Shown: positions 1-5,452 of the stretch, piece after piece
Position numbering within the stretch: position 1 is the first letter of the stretch
Layout of the letters: every line of letters starts with the position of its first letter
Source: Porticoccaceae bacterium
Lineage (GTDB): Bacteria; Pseudomonadota; Gammaproteobacteria; Pseudomonadales; Porticoccaceae
Length of the DNA: 5,720 nucleotides
Assembly (NCBI GenBank): GCA_003491845.1
Contig: DNBN01000029.1
Location: 517-6,236, forward strand
Direction: 5' to 3'
Made by a program: the position numbers and the translations under genes
Notes under the pieces: generated by a model
What the model was told of the DNA's origin: nothing
Databases searched by the model: none
Seen by the model: the letters and a program-made list of their open reading frames with translations, nothing else

Positions 1-42
1 TACAGTTGAAGTTATAGCTTTAATTTGTTTTTTTAATAGATT

Positions 43-82
43 GGGTCGGTAATTTATTGCCGGCCCTAACTTTTTAAATTTT
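43..82 (+). terminator. Probable intrinsic terminator or leader hairpin
   Basis: GGGTCGG at 43-49 pairs with CCGGCCC at 60-66 through one G-U wobble. The stem continues inward through T50-G59, A51-T58 and A52-T57 to a TTTA loop, giving about 10 bp. The sequence after the stem is T-rich (five T at 71-75, four T at 79-82), although CTAAC separates the stem from the first T run. The wobbles favour the + strand transcript. It most likely ends a + strand gene lying before the window. Because it sits 34 bp before the GntR start, it could instead be in that gene's leader. Confidence 0.5.
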
Positions 83-99
83 ATGGTGATCTCTAGCTA

Positions 100-813
100 A
101 TGATTAAAAATGCACCTTTACCTCTTTATATCAATATTAAAAATCAACTCAAACGGCAAATTTTGAGTGATGACTATTCTATTGATGAGCGCATTCCCTC
201 AGAAAATCAATTAATGACAAGTTTTGGGGTGAGCAGAATTACTGTTAGAAAGGCGCTTAAAGAGTTACATGCAGAGGGGCTTTTATGGAGTATTCAAGGA
301 AAGGGGGCTTTTGTTAGTAAGCCTAAAGTAAGCCAAGAGATTAGAAGTTTACAAAGTTTACCCGAAGCCATTGATTCTCGCCTCAACAGAGTATCCACTA
401 AGTTGTTAAGTGCAAAAAAAGTTACCCCAAGCCAGGCTGTTCAAGACAATCTTAATTCAAAGAAAGTCTTTGAAATTACTCGCATACGTTATTTAAATAA
501 AAAACCTATATCCTTAGATACTAGTTATTTCCCTATTGAAATAGGTATGAAAGTCCTTGATACGCACGAAACTGATGATATTTTCCACACCTTAGAAAAC
601 AATTTGAATGTATCCTTGGGTCAAGCTCATATTTCTATGGAGGCTCGTTCAGCGGAGTCTAAGTTGGCTAAGATTTTAGAAGTTCATATTGGAAAGCCAA
701 TTTTTTGGGTAACTCGATTAATTAAAGATATGAATGATGAAACCATCGTGTGTGAATACCTAGCCTACAGAGGTGATGCCTATAAGTATCATCTTGAGTT
801 AAACCGATCTTAA
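100..813 (+). CDS. GntR-family (HutC subfamily) transcriptional regulator with UTRA domain
   Basis: This is a cytoplasmic DNA-binding repressor or activator of 237 residues, the usual length for the HutC subfamily. Residues 7-73 form the GntR winged helix: the PLY start, IPSENQL at 32-38, VSRITVRKAL at 44-53 in the recognition helix, EGLL at 59-62 and the wing motif QGKGAFV at 66-72. Residues about 95-232 fit a UTRA effector-binding domain, with the typical EITRIRY strand near 125-131, FHTLENNLNV near 162-171 and a closing beta strand around 214-223. The start is supported because PLPLY begins six residues in. The ribosome binding site is weak (GGTG at 85-88). A five-codon ORF (83-100) ends in a TAATG overlap with this start. 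The neighbour 63 bp downstream is a TauE/SafE exporter, so this protein probably controls it and senses its substrate or a related metabolite. The family call is firm; the ligand cannot be read from the sequence. Confidence 0.93.
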   Translation: MIKNAPLPLYINIKNQLKRQILSDDYSIDERIPSENQLMTSFGVSRITVRKALKELHAEGLLWSIQGKGAFVSKPKVSQEIRSLQSLPEAIDSRLNRVSTKLLSAKKVTPSQAVQDNLNSKKVFEITRIRYLNKKPISLDTSYFPIEIGMKVLDTHETDDIFHTLENNLNVSLGQAHISMEARSAESKLAKILEVHIGKPIFWVTRLIKDMNDETIVCEYLAYRGDAYKYHLELNRS

Positions 814-861
814 AGCAGTTTTAATTATTATTAACTTTATTTTTAGTGATTTCCAATAGGT

Positions 862-875
862 TTTAGGGGCCTAAA
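862..875 (+). promoter_or_regulatory. Palindrome overlapping the ribosome binding site of the TauE/SafE gene
   Basis: TTTAGG at 862-867 and CCTAAA at 870-875 are perfect inverted arms around GG. The Shine-Dalgarno sequence AGGGG (865-869) lies inside it, 7 nt before the ATG at 877. It could be an operator for the adjacent GntR protein, where binding would block the start region. A hairpin hiding the ribosome binding site is less likely, since a 2-nt loop is too tight and the stem would have to open. The arms are short, so chance is possible. Confidence 0.35.
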
Positions 876-876
876 C

Positions 877-1632
877 ATGGCTGAATTTATACAAAATATC
901 ACTTTTGCGGAAGCTTCAATTATCTGGGTTGTTGTAATTTTGGCAGCTGTACTTCGGTCATTCACGGGGTTTGGTTTTGCTTTGGCGGCAGTTCCTGCAT
1001 TTTCATTATTCTTATCCCCAACTCAGGCAGTTGTTTTAGTGTCATTGCTTACGCTTGCTATTAATTTATTTTATACCCGAAATTACTTGACTAATGCGCC
1101 CTTAAATCCACTTGTTCCACTCGTTGCTACAGCCATTATTGGTACTATTATTGGCACTCAGCTAATAAAGAGTATTTCAGTTGAAAAGTTTCAGTTTTGG
1201 GCGGGCTGCTCAGTTATAGCGGGTTGTCTAGGGATGATTTTCCTTCGAAAAATTCGTATCCCAGTGAATAATTTTACTACCTATTTAACAGGTTTGCTTT
1301 CTGGAATCATGAATGGATCATTGGCAATTCCGGGTCCGCCAATAATTATTTATGCACTACAGTCCCAGTCGACACTTGATAAAAGTCGTATTTTATTGAT
1401 GAATTTTTTCTTTGCGTCTGCGTTTATAGCGCTTATATCCTACGGTTTTGCAGGCTTTGTAACGATGCAGTCACTTTGGTTTTTTTTGATGGCCTTTCCA
1501 GCTATGCTGATTGGTGACAGGCTTGGTTTCTATTTATTTAATCAATATGGTTCTGCATTTTATCGAACAATCGCTATCAGCTGCTTATTAGTCATTGGTA
1601 TTTTGATTACCTTGAAGTCTATCTTGTACTGA
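877..1632 (+). CDS. TauE/SafE-family (DUF81) membrane exporter
   Basis: This is an inner-membrane permease of 251 residues, typical for the sulfite/sulfoacetate exporter family. Hydrophobic segments are visible at about 12-28, 33-47, 49-65, 79-95, 106-123, 136-160, 172-194, 198-215 and 230-248, which fits 7 to 9 membrane spans. The two diagnostic family repeats are present: RSFTGFGFALAAVP at 27-40 in the first half and GIMNGSLAIPGPPIIIYAL at 143-161 in the second. Known members export sulfite, sulfoacetate or other small organic anions, but substrate cannot be assigned from the motifs alone. A good AGGGG ribosome binding site lies 7 nt before the ATG. The gene follows a GntR/HutC regulator on the same strand with no convincing terminator between them, so co-transcription or local control is likely. 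No sulfonate-degrading enzyme is present in the window to fix the substrate. Confidence 0.9.
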   Translation: MAEFIQNITFAEASIIWVVVILAAVLRSFTGFGFALAAVPAFSLFLSPTQAVVLVSLLTLAINLFYTRNYLTNAPLNPLVPLVATAIIGTIIGTQLIKSISVEKFQFWAGCSVIAGCLGMIFLRKIRIPVNNFTTYLTGLLSGIMNGSLAIPGPPIIIYALQSQSTLDKSRILLMNFFFASAFIALISYGFAGFVTMQSLWFFLMAFPAMLIGDRLGFYLFNQYGSAFYRTIAISCLLVIGILITLKSILY

Positions 1633-1688
1633 TTTTAATCAAAAAATTAAGACTTAAGATTGCTTGTCAGTCTATCCCCCTGGCACCG

Positions 1689-1717
1689 TTACCAAATTTG
1701 TACCATCGCCTTATAAA
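1689..1717 (+). promoter_or_regulatory. Candidate sigma-70-like promoter
   Basis: TTACCA at 1689-1694 (4 of 6 to TTGACA) and TATAAA at 1712-1717 (5 of 6 to TATAAT) are separated by exactly 17 bp. Transcription would start near 1724 and run + into the gene at 2093, leaving a leader of about 370 nt. AT-rich DNA gives such matches by chance, so this is tentative. Confidence 0.35.
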
Positions 1718-1800
1718 TAATTGATAATGTCTCCGGTCGAGCATGGGTGCTACACAAAATTTTCTATTTATTTTTGCCAAGTATTTTGCAATAACTGTGA

Positions 1801-1811
1801 GCTATACTAAA
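1801..1811 (+). promoter_or_regulatory. Candidate sigma-S-type extended -10 element
   Basis: The 11 bases GCTATACTAAA match the stationary-phase consensus KCTATACTTAA at 10 positions, including the C just before the -10 hexamer that favours sigma-S. The nearest -35-like hexamer (TTGCCA, 1774-1779) is 23 bp away, too far for a normal sigma-70 promoter, but sigma-S promoters tolerate this. A start near 1815 would give a leader of about 278 nt for the propeller gene and would place the inverted-repeat cluster just inside the transcript. Confidence 0.4.
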
Positions 1812-1845
1812 TAACGCCTCGGGCGGGGGAGTATAACAAGTTACG

Positions 1846-1922
1846 GTGAATTTTCATTTTTTCACAGACAAACAGTAGGGAAAATTCACAAACCTACTTT
1901 TAGTTTGCTCGCGCGAGTTTTT
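1846..1922 (+). promoter_or_regulatory. Candidate structured leader RNA: nested and competing inverted repeats
   Basis: Three elements overlap. First, GTGAATTTTC (1846-1855) is the exact reverse complement of GAAAATTCAC (1880-1889). Second, CAAAC-AGTAGG (1869-1879) pairs with CCTACT (1893-1898) and GTTTG (1903-1907) across a TTTA bulge, making an 11-bp stem whose 13-nt loop contains GAAAATTCAC. The first arm therefore pairs with the loop of the second hairpin, a pseudoknot or an either/or switch. TTCAC at 1861-1865 is a third, competing partner for GTGAA. Third, the perfect palindrome CTCGCGCGAG (1908-1917) is followed by five T (1918-1922), like a weak terminator. It matches no riboswitch class I recognise. 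Confidence 0.35.
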
Positions 1923-2092
1923 GAATTAGTTTAATATAACTTAATAACTTATCGAGATAAATTTTAGCATAGGTCAAGAAAAATCTAGCCATAGGGGAGT
2001 AGATAGATGATATTTGAGCTGCGTTTTATCAAATAGATTATTGGTTTTGCTATCTCGTTTAAAATCGTTCAGTGTTATACCAAGGATAGTTT

Positions 2093-4819
2093 ATGCAAAT
2101 CGTTCTAAAAAACAGTCGGTTGCTGCAATTTTGTGTGTTGTTAGTCATTGCACTGCTATGTTTTAAAAGTGTGAGTGCCGTAGGGCATGCAGAGCATGAT
2201 AAAGCACGCTATGTGTCTTCAACTGGCATTGATAGTGGTAAATGTGACAACCCATCAGAGCCTTGTAGGTCAATTTCTTATGCGGGATTGCAGTCAAATA
2301 AGGGAGACCGTATTCGCATGGCAGCGGGAACCTATCAGGTTGAAGATGTAGATACGTTATTTTATCTGCTCAGTGATCTTGTTCCTGTCAATGGTCTTTT
2401 TAGTCAGGCAACCGGCTTTACGCGACCTGATACTAAAAACATTACTCGTTTATCCGGAGTGCCATTAGAGTTTGCTGATAAATTGGCAGAAAAAGGCTTC
2501 ACTGTTATTGTTGATTCTAAAGGTATGGATGCCAAAAAAACGCTTCAAATTCGCAAAAAGATGCAAATTTATGAGAGGCTCTCAGAGGCTAAGGTTTCAG
2601 CGTCCTGTAAAGATGGATTTGCGGGAGACTATCCCTGTGAGAACCTTGATTTATTATCTCATGTGCCTCTTTCAGACTTTTCTATTAATCCGTCTGCGGC
2701 CAATGATGTCTGGGGATTTTATGATTTAAACGACGGCAAAGAATATGCCATTATTGGATTGTACAATGGTGTGAGCGTGGTAGAGGTTACTAATCCAGAA
2801 TCGCCAAGGATAGTGGCGAGCCTTGAGAGTCAGTCAACCTCATGGAGAGATATCAAAGTATACCAACATTTTAATTCTGCTACAGCGCAATGGGACAGTT
2901 ATGCCTATGTCACCGCCGACAGTGCATCAGTGGGAACAATGATAGTTGATTTACGATCTTTACCTGAATCTGTTTCGATCTTGGGTTCTGAGGCAAGCGA
3001 CATTAGCGCTCATAATGTCTACCTAAGCAATGTGGACTATTCTTTGGGAGTTACCTTAAATGACGTCCAGCCATACCTCCACATAGCAGGCTCAAATCGA
3101 CAGGGTGGTGCTTTTAGTACTTACCGCTTAGACAACCCACAAAGGCCTATTGCGATCTATCGCAATGTATCTAGTTCACGCTCTAATTATAGCCATGATG
3201 TAAGTTCAATGATAATCAAAGATCAGCGAAAAGATACTCAATGTCTGACACCTGGACCTCTTTGTGAAATATTTTTTGATTTTAATGAAGACAATTTTCA
3301 AATATGGGATAAAACTAATAATAGCAATCCTGGTCGATTGAGTACGACTGCCTATGAAAATGTATCCTATGTACATTCAGGCTGGTATACAGAAGATAAA
3401 CAGGTAGTAGTGATTCATGACGAGTTAGATGAAATGGATTATGGTTTAAATACCGCGGTACGTTTTTTTGAACTCTCTGATTTGCGCGGGCCGACTCTGC
3501 TTTCTACCTGGTTTGGCCCCACTGGAGCTATTGATCACAATGGCTTTGTTCGAGGTAATCGATATTATATGTCTAATTATACTAGAGGCATGACGGTGCT
3601 GGATATTTCTGATGCTTCTAACCCATATCAAGTGGGTTTTTTTGACACTTTTCCTGTATCTGACAATACCTCATTTAATGGTGCTTGGGGAGTTTACCCC
3701 TATTTACCCAGCGGTGTTGTGTTAATAAGCGATATTAGTAGTGGTCTTTACATTGTTCGCGATAATACTGTGTCTCCTCCCCAGGGAGGGGTGCGTTTTA
3801 CAGAGCAAAACTATACTGTGGAGGAGGGAGGTTCTGTTTCTCTCAATATTGAACGGCAGGGTGGTAATCAAGAGCCTGTAAGTGTCAAATGGGAAATGTT
3901 GTATGGTTCCACTGATTCTGCTGATATTACTGTGGCTACCGGAGAGCTGACATGGGCCGACGGTGATAGCCAAGTGCAGACCTTGATGATTGAAATTCCA
4001 GCAGATGAATCGCCTGAACCCAAGGAGACGTTTTTTGTTCGTTTATACGATCCTAAGGGTGGCTTATCAGTGGCGTCGCCCGGCTTGGCTATGGTGGAAA
4101 TCGCATCAAGTAGCGGTGTTGAGCAGGTGGTGGTCGATATAGGCGAAGACCTCAGCGTATCTGCTGGCCAAACGGTAAGAATCGAAGCTGTTGTCTCTGG
4201 CGTTGATGAAGGTTCTGCAGCCTATAATTGGGAGCAAATAGCTGGCGAAATTGTTACCCCGGTGGGGCAAAATAGCGATGTTCTTGAATTTACCGCCCCG
4301 ATAATTGAAAGTCAGCTAGTGTTTTCTCTCAGTGTTAGTGATGATCAAGGCGCCTCTGCAAGTAGTTCGATAACTGTCTCGGTGAATGCTAATCAAAATC
4401 CTGTAGTTGATGCGGGAAATAATCTTAGCGTGCAGACAAATGCCGACGTCAGTCTTCGGGGGTCAGCAACAGATATTGAGAGTGAAGATTTAACCTTTTT
4501 ATGGGAGCAGACAGCAGGTCCAAGTGTATCGTTAAATCAAGCTAATCAGGCTACGGCGCAGTTTAGTGCACCCTCAATATCTTCTCAGTTGATTTTTGCA
4601 CTAACCGTCACTGACTCCATGGGGGGTATTGGTGTGGATTCAGTGTCTGTTTCTGTTGTGTCACCGCGGCCTGTTGTTGCGCCACAGAATAGCGGCGGAG
4701 GTGGATGTGCTGTTGTGATGACCGGTTCGAAAGATTCTTCGTTGCCTCTGCTGCTGCTTGGAGCAAGCGTATTGATGTTCAGACGTCGCTATCAAAAGGG
4801 ACTTAATCTAGAGTGTTGA
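2093..4819 (+). CDS. Secreted choice-of-anchor B beta-propeller protein with Calx-beta, PKD/REJ-like domains and C-terminal sorting tail
   Basis: This is an exported, probably surface-anchored protein of 908 residues with no recognised enzyme site. Residues 1-29 are a signal peptide (hydrophobic core about 10-24, likely cut after VSA at 27-29). Residues about 40-80 (YVSSTG, then PCRSISYA, DRIRMAAGTYQV) resemble the opening of DUF1565-type beta-helix proteins, but no helix repeats follow. Residues about 170-560 form the LVIVD-like propeller of the choice-of-anchor B family: YPCENLDLLSHVPL, NDVWGFYDLNDGKEYAIIGL, then SHDV, HDELDE and DHNGF motifs. A Calx-beta domain spans about 567-670 and is probably calcium-binding. 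Two PKD/REJ-like domains span about 678-768 and 773-860, with WEQIAG and WEQTAGPSV. The tail is SGGGGC (867-872), D881, LPLLLLG (884-890) and RRR (897-899), resembling JDVT-CTERM; GlyGly-CTERM is the alternative. The ribosome binding site AGGA (2083-2086) lies 6 nt before the ATG. The gene converges with the Lrp-type gene 13 bp away. Propeller and tail calls are firm as families; cargo and role are unknown. Confidence 0.88.
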   Translation: MQIVLKNSRLLQFCVLLVIALLCFKSVSAVGHAEHDKARYVSSTGIDSGKCDNPSEPCRSISYAGLQSNKGDRIRMAAGTYQVEDVDTLFYLLSDLVPVNGLFSQATGFTRPDTKNITRLSGVPLEFADKLAEKGFTVIVDSKGMDAKKTLQIRKKMQIYERLSEAKVSASCKDGFAGDYPCENLDLLSHVPLSDFSINPSAANDVWGFYDLNDGKEYAIIGLYNGVSVVEVTNPESPRIVASLESQSTSWRDIKVYQHFNSATAQWDSYAYVTADSASVGTMIVDLRSLPESVSILGSEASDISAHNVYLSNVDYSLGVTLNDVQPYLHIAGSNRQGGAFSTYRLDNPQRPIAIYRNVSSSRSNYSHDVSSMIIKDQRKDTQCLTPGPLCEIFFDFNEDNFQIWDKTNNSNPGRLSTTAYENVSYVHSGWYTEDKQVVVIHDELDEMDYGLNTAVRFFELSDLRGPTLLSTWFGPTGAIDHNGFVRGNRYYMSNYTRGMTVLDISDASNPYQVGFFDTFPVSDNTSFNGAWGVYPYLPSGVVLISDISSGLYIVRDNTVSPPQGGVRFTEQNYTVEEGGSVSLNIERQGGNQEPVSVKWEMLYGSTDSADITVATGELTWADGDSQVQTLMIEIPADESPEPKETFFVRLYDPKGGLSVASPGLAMVEIASSSGVEQVVVDIGEDLSVSAGQTVRIEAVVSGVDEGSAAYNWEQIAGEIVTPVGQNSDVLEFTAPIIESQLVFSLSVSDDQGASASSSITVSVNANQNPVVDAGNNLSVQTNADVSLRGSATDIESEDLTFLWEQTAGPSVSLNQANQATAQFSAPSISSQLIFALTVTDSMGGIGVDSVSVSVVSPRPVVAPQNSGGGGCAVVMTGSKDSSLPLLLLGASVLMFRRRYQKGLNLEC

Positions 4820-4830
4820 TGAGTCTTCTT

Positions 4831-4857
4831 GCTTAGCGGCAAGCCTTGGCGTTAAGC
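4831..4857. terminator. Stem-loop at the convergent gene ends, possible bidirectional terminator
   Basis: GCTTA (4831-4835) pairs with TAAGC (4853-4857). The stem continues through a G-T wobble, CG/CG, one G-G mismatch, then CAA (4840-4842) with TTG (4846-4848) around a GCC loop, about 12 pairs in all. It starts 11 nt after the propeller stop codon and covers the last codons of the Lrp-type gene. Neither side has a T run, so it may only slow polymerase or protect 3' ends. Confidence 0.3.
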
Positions 4858-5312
4858 GGAACATCTCGTTTAATCAGTTGATTAAGAATGATTGTTGACT
4901 CAATACCCTCTACCATAGGCACGTTTGCTAGTTTTTCTTTGAGAAATAGCTCAAAAGACTGAAGCGTATCGGTAGTTACCCGCAATACATAGTCATGGGC
5001 CCCCGCTAAAACACAGCACTCGGTGACTTCATACAGGTCAGCGACTGCTGATTCAAAATCAGACGCGTTTTCTGACGTATTTTTGTTGACCTTTACAAAT
5101 ACGAAGGCCGATACGATTGCACCAATCATTTGATGATTCAGACGAATAGTATAGCGTTCAATTAAGCCACTTTCTTCGAGATTGCGAAGCCGCCGCAAGC
5201 AGGGTGTCTGAGAGAGATTAACCTTGGCCGATAGCTCAGCATTGCTTATGCGTGAATTGTTTTGCAGTACATTTAAAATGCTAATATCAATATTGTCTAA
5301 TTTCTTATTCAT
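4833..5312 (-). CDS. Lrp/AsnC-family transcriptional regulator
   Basis: This is a 159-residue cytoplasmic regulator of the usual family length. KLDNIDISIL at 4-13 is the classic N-terminal helix. RISNAELSAKVNLSQTPCLR at 21-40, then RLRNLEESGLIERY at 41-54, is the winged helix-turn-helix. Residues about 68-145 are the RAM/AsnC ligand-binding and oligomerisation domain, with FVFVKV at 70-75, GAHDYVLRV at 104-112 (the conserved G-x-x-DY turn) and VPMVEGIEST at 131-140. Family members bind amino acids or related small molecules and wrap DNA as octamers. The ATG is well supported by homology, yet no Shine-Dalgarno sequence is visible upstream (ACCCTAC precedes it), so translation may be weak or leaderless. 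It diverges from a PrnB-like gene across 140 bp with Lrp-like sites, which points to control of that gene and itself. A global Lrp role is less likely than a local one, but cannot be excluded. Confidence 0.93.
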   Translation of the reverse strand: MNKKLDNIDISILNVLQNNSRISNAELSAKVNLSQTPCLRRLRNLEESGLIERYTIRLNHQMIGAIVSAFVFVKVNKNTSENASDFESAVADLYEVTECCVLAGAHDYVLRVTTDTLQSFELFLKEKLANVPMVEGIESTIILNQLIKRDVPLNAKACR

Positions 5313-5315
5313 TTG

Positions 5316-5330
5316 TAGGGTTATATGCTA
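5316..5330 (-). promoter_or_regulatory. Candidate Lrp-type binding site next to the Lrp/AsnC start
   Basis: Read on the minus strand, TAGCATATAACCCTA matches the E. coli Lrp consensus YAGHAWATTWTDCTR at 12 of 15 positions, with both outer TAG and CTA arms intact. It sits 3 bp before the regulator's start codon, as expected for negative autoregulation. A weaker 11/15 match lies at 5428-5442 (+), just before the PrnB-like gene. This protein's own specificity may differ from E. coli Lrp. Confidence 0.4.
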
Positions 5331-5347
5331 TTTTATTTGAATTATTA

Positions 5348-5422
5348 GTTAATATAGCACTATTTTTTGGACTTAAGGCTTTTTAATTGACTGAAAATGC
5401 CACTGCAGTTTTGTTAATATAG
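5348..5422 (+). repeat. Spaced 10-bp direct repeat in the divergent promoter region
   Basis: GTTAATATAG occurs exactly at 5348-5357 and 5413-5422, 65 bp apart, close to six helical turns. Related pieces surround it: TGCTAT (5326-5331) inverted to ATAGCA (5354-5359), and CACTAT (5358-5363) inverted to ATAGTG (5419-5424). Such phased, degenerate sites fit an oligomeric Lrp-type protein that loops or wraps DNA. AT-rich composition raises the chance rate. Confidence 0.4.
5412..5420 (+). promoter_or_regulatory. Candidate extended -10 promoter for the PrnB-like gene
   Basis: TG at 5412-5413, one base, then TAATAT at 5415-5420 forms an extended -10 element. TTGACT at 5387-5392 is a fair -35 hexamer but is 22 bp away, too far for normal spacing, so the extended -10 would carry recognition. 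Transcription would start near 5427, leaving a leader of about 26 nt. The -10 overlaps the second direct repeat, so a bound regulator could compete with polymerase. Confidence 0.35.
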
Positions 5423-5452
5423 TGTTTTAGAATATCTATTAGGACCATTTAC

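Larger units (their letters stand above)
1633..2092. other. 460-bp intergenic region, non-coding, probable long leader of the propeller gene
   Basis: I see no protein gene of credible length here on either strand. It holds two candidate + strand promoters (1689-1717 and 1801-1811), a short GC-rich tract with a CGCC-TCG-GGCG hairpin at 1815-1825, and a group of overlapping inverted repeats at 1846-1922. A 9-codon ORF at 2007-2036 with a strong Shine-Dalgarno sequence contains a 7-bp inverted repeat (TATTTGA 2011-2017, TCAAATA 2029-2035). The exporter gene has no strong terminator: only an AT-only stem at 1633-1652 without a T tail. The length and structure suggest a regulated leader for the gene at 2093. 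Confidence 0.6.

Noticed and set aside
1633..1652. AT-only stem after the exporter stop as a terminator
   Set aside because: The stem has a single G-T wobble and otherwise only A-T pairs, and no T run follows, so it would be too weak.
1815..1831. GC-rich tract considered as a c-di-GMP (GEMM) riboswitch core
   Set aside because: The conserved GEMM core and its two-helix spacing are absent; only a 4-bp CGCC/GGCG hairpin is present.
2041..2080. Promoter directly upstream of the propeller gene (TTATTG or TTGCTA with TAAAAT or TTATAC)
   Set aside because: The -35 matches are poor or the spacing is wrong (22 bp for TTGCTA/TTATAC), so I did not annotate it, though a start here cannot be excluded.
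2125..2165. Lipoprotein signal at Cys23 of the propeller protein
   Set aside because: The residues before Cys23 are ALL, not a lipobox such as LAG or LSA, and a normal signal peptidase site (VSA) follows at 27-29.
2472..2729. 85-codon + strand ORF inside the propeller gene
   Set aside because: It lies in another frame within a well-supported gene, has no ribosome site I can see, and its Lys/Arg/Leu-rich translation resembles no family. It is a frame shadow.
3446..3631. 61-codon minus strand ORF
   Set aside because: It is antisense to conserved propeller motifs (DHNGF region), and the translation has no recognisable domain.
3722..3973. 83-codon minus strand ORF
   Set aside because: It is antisense to the end of the propeller and the start of the Calx-beta domain; no domain or ribosome site supports it.
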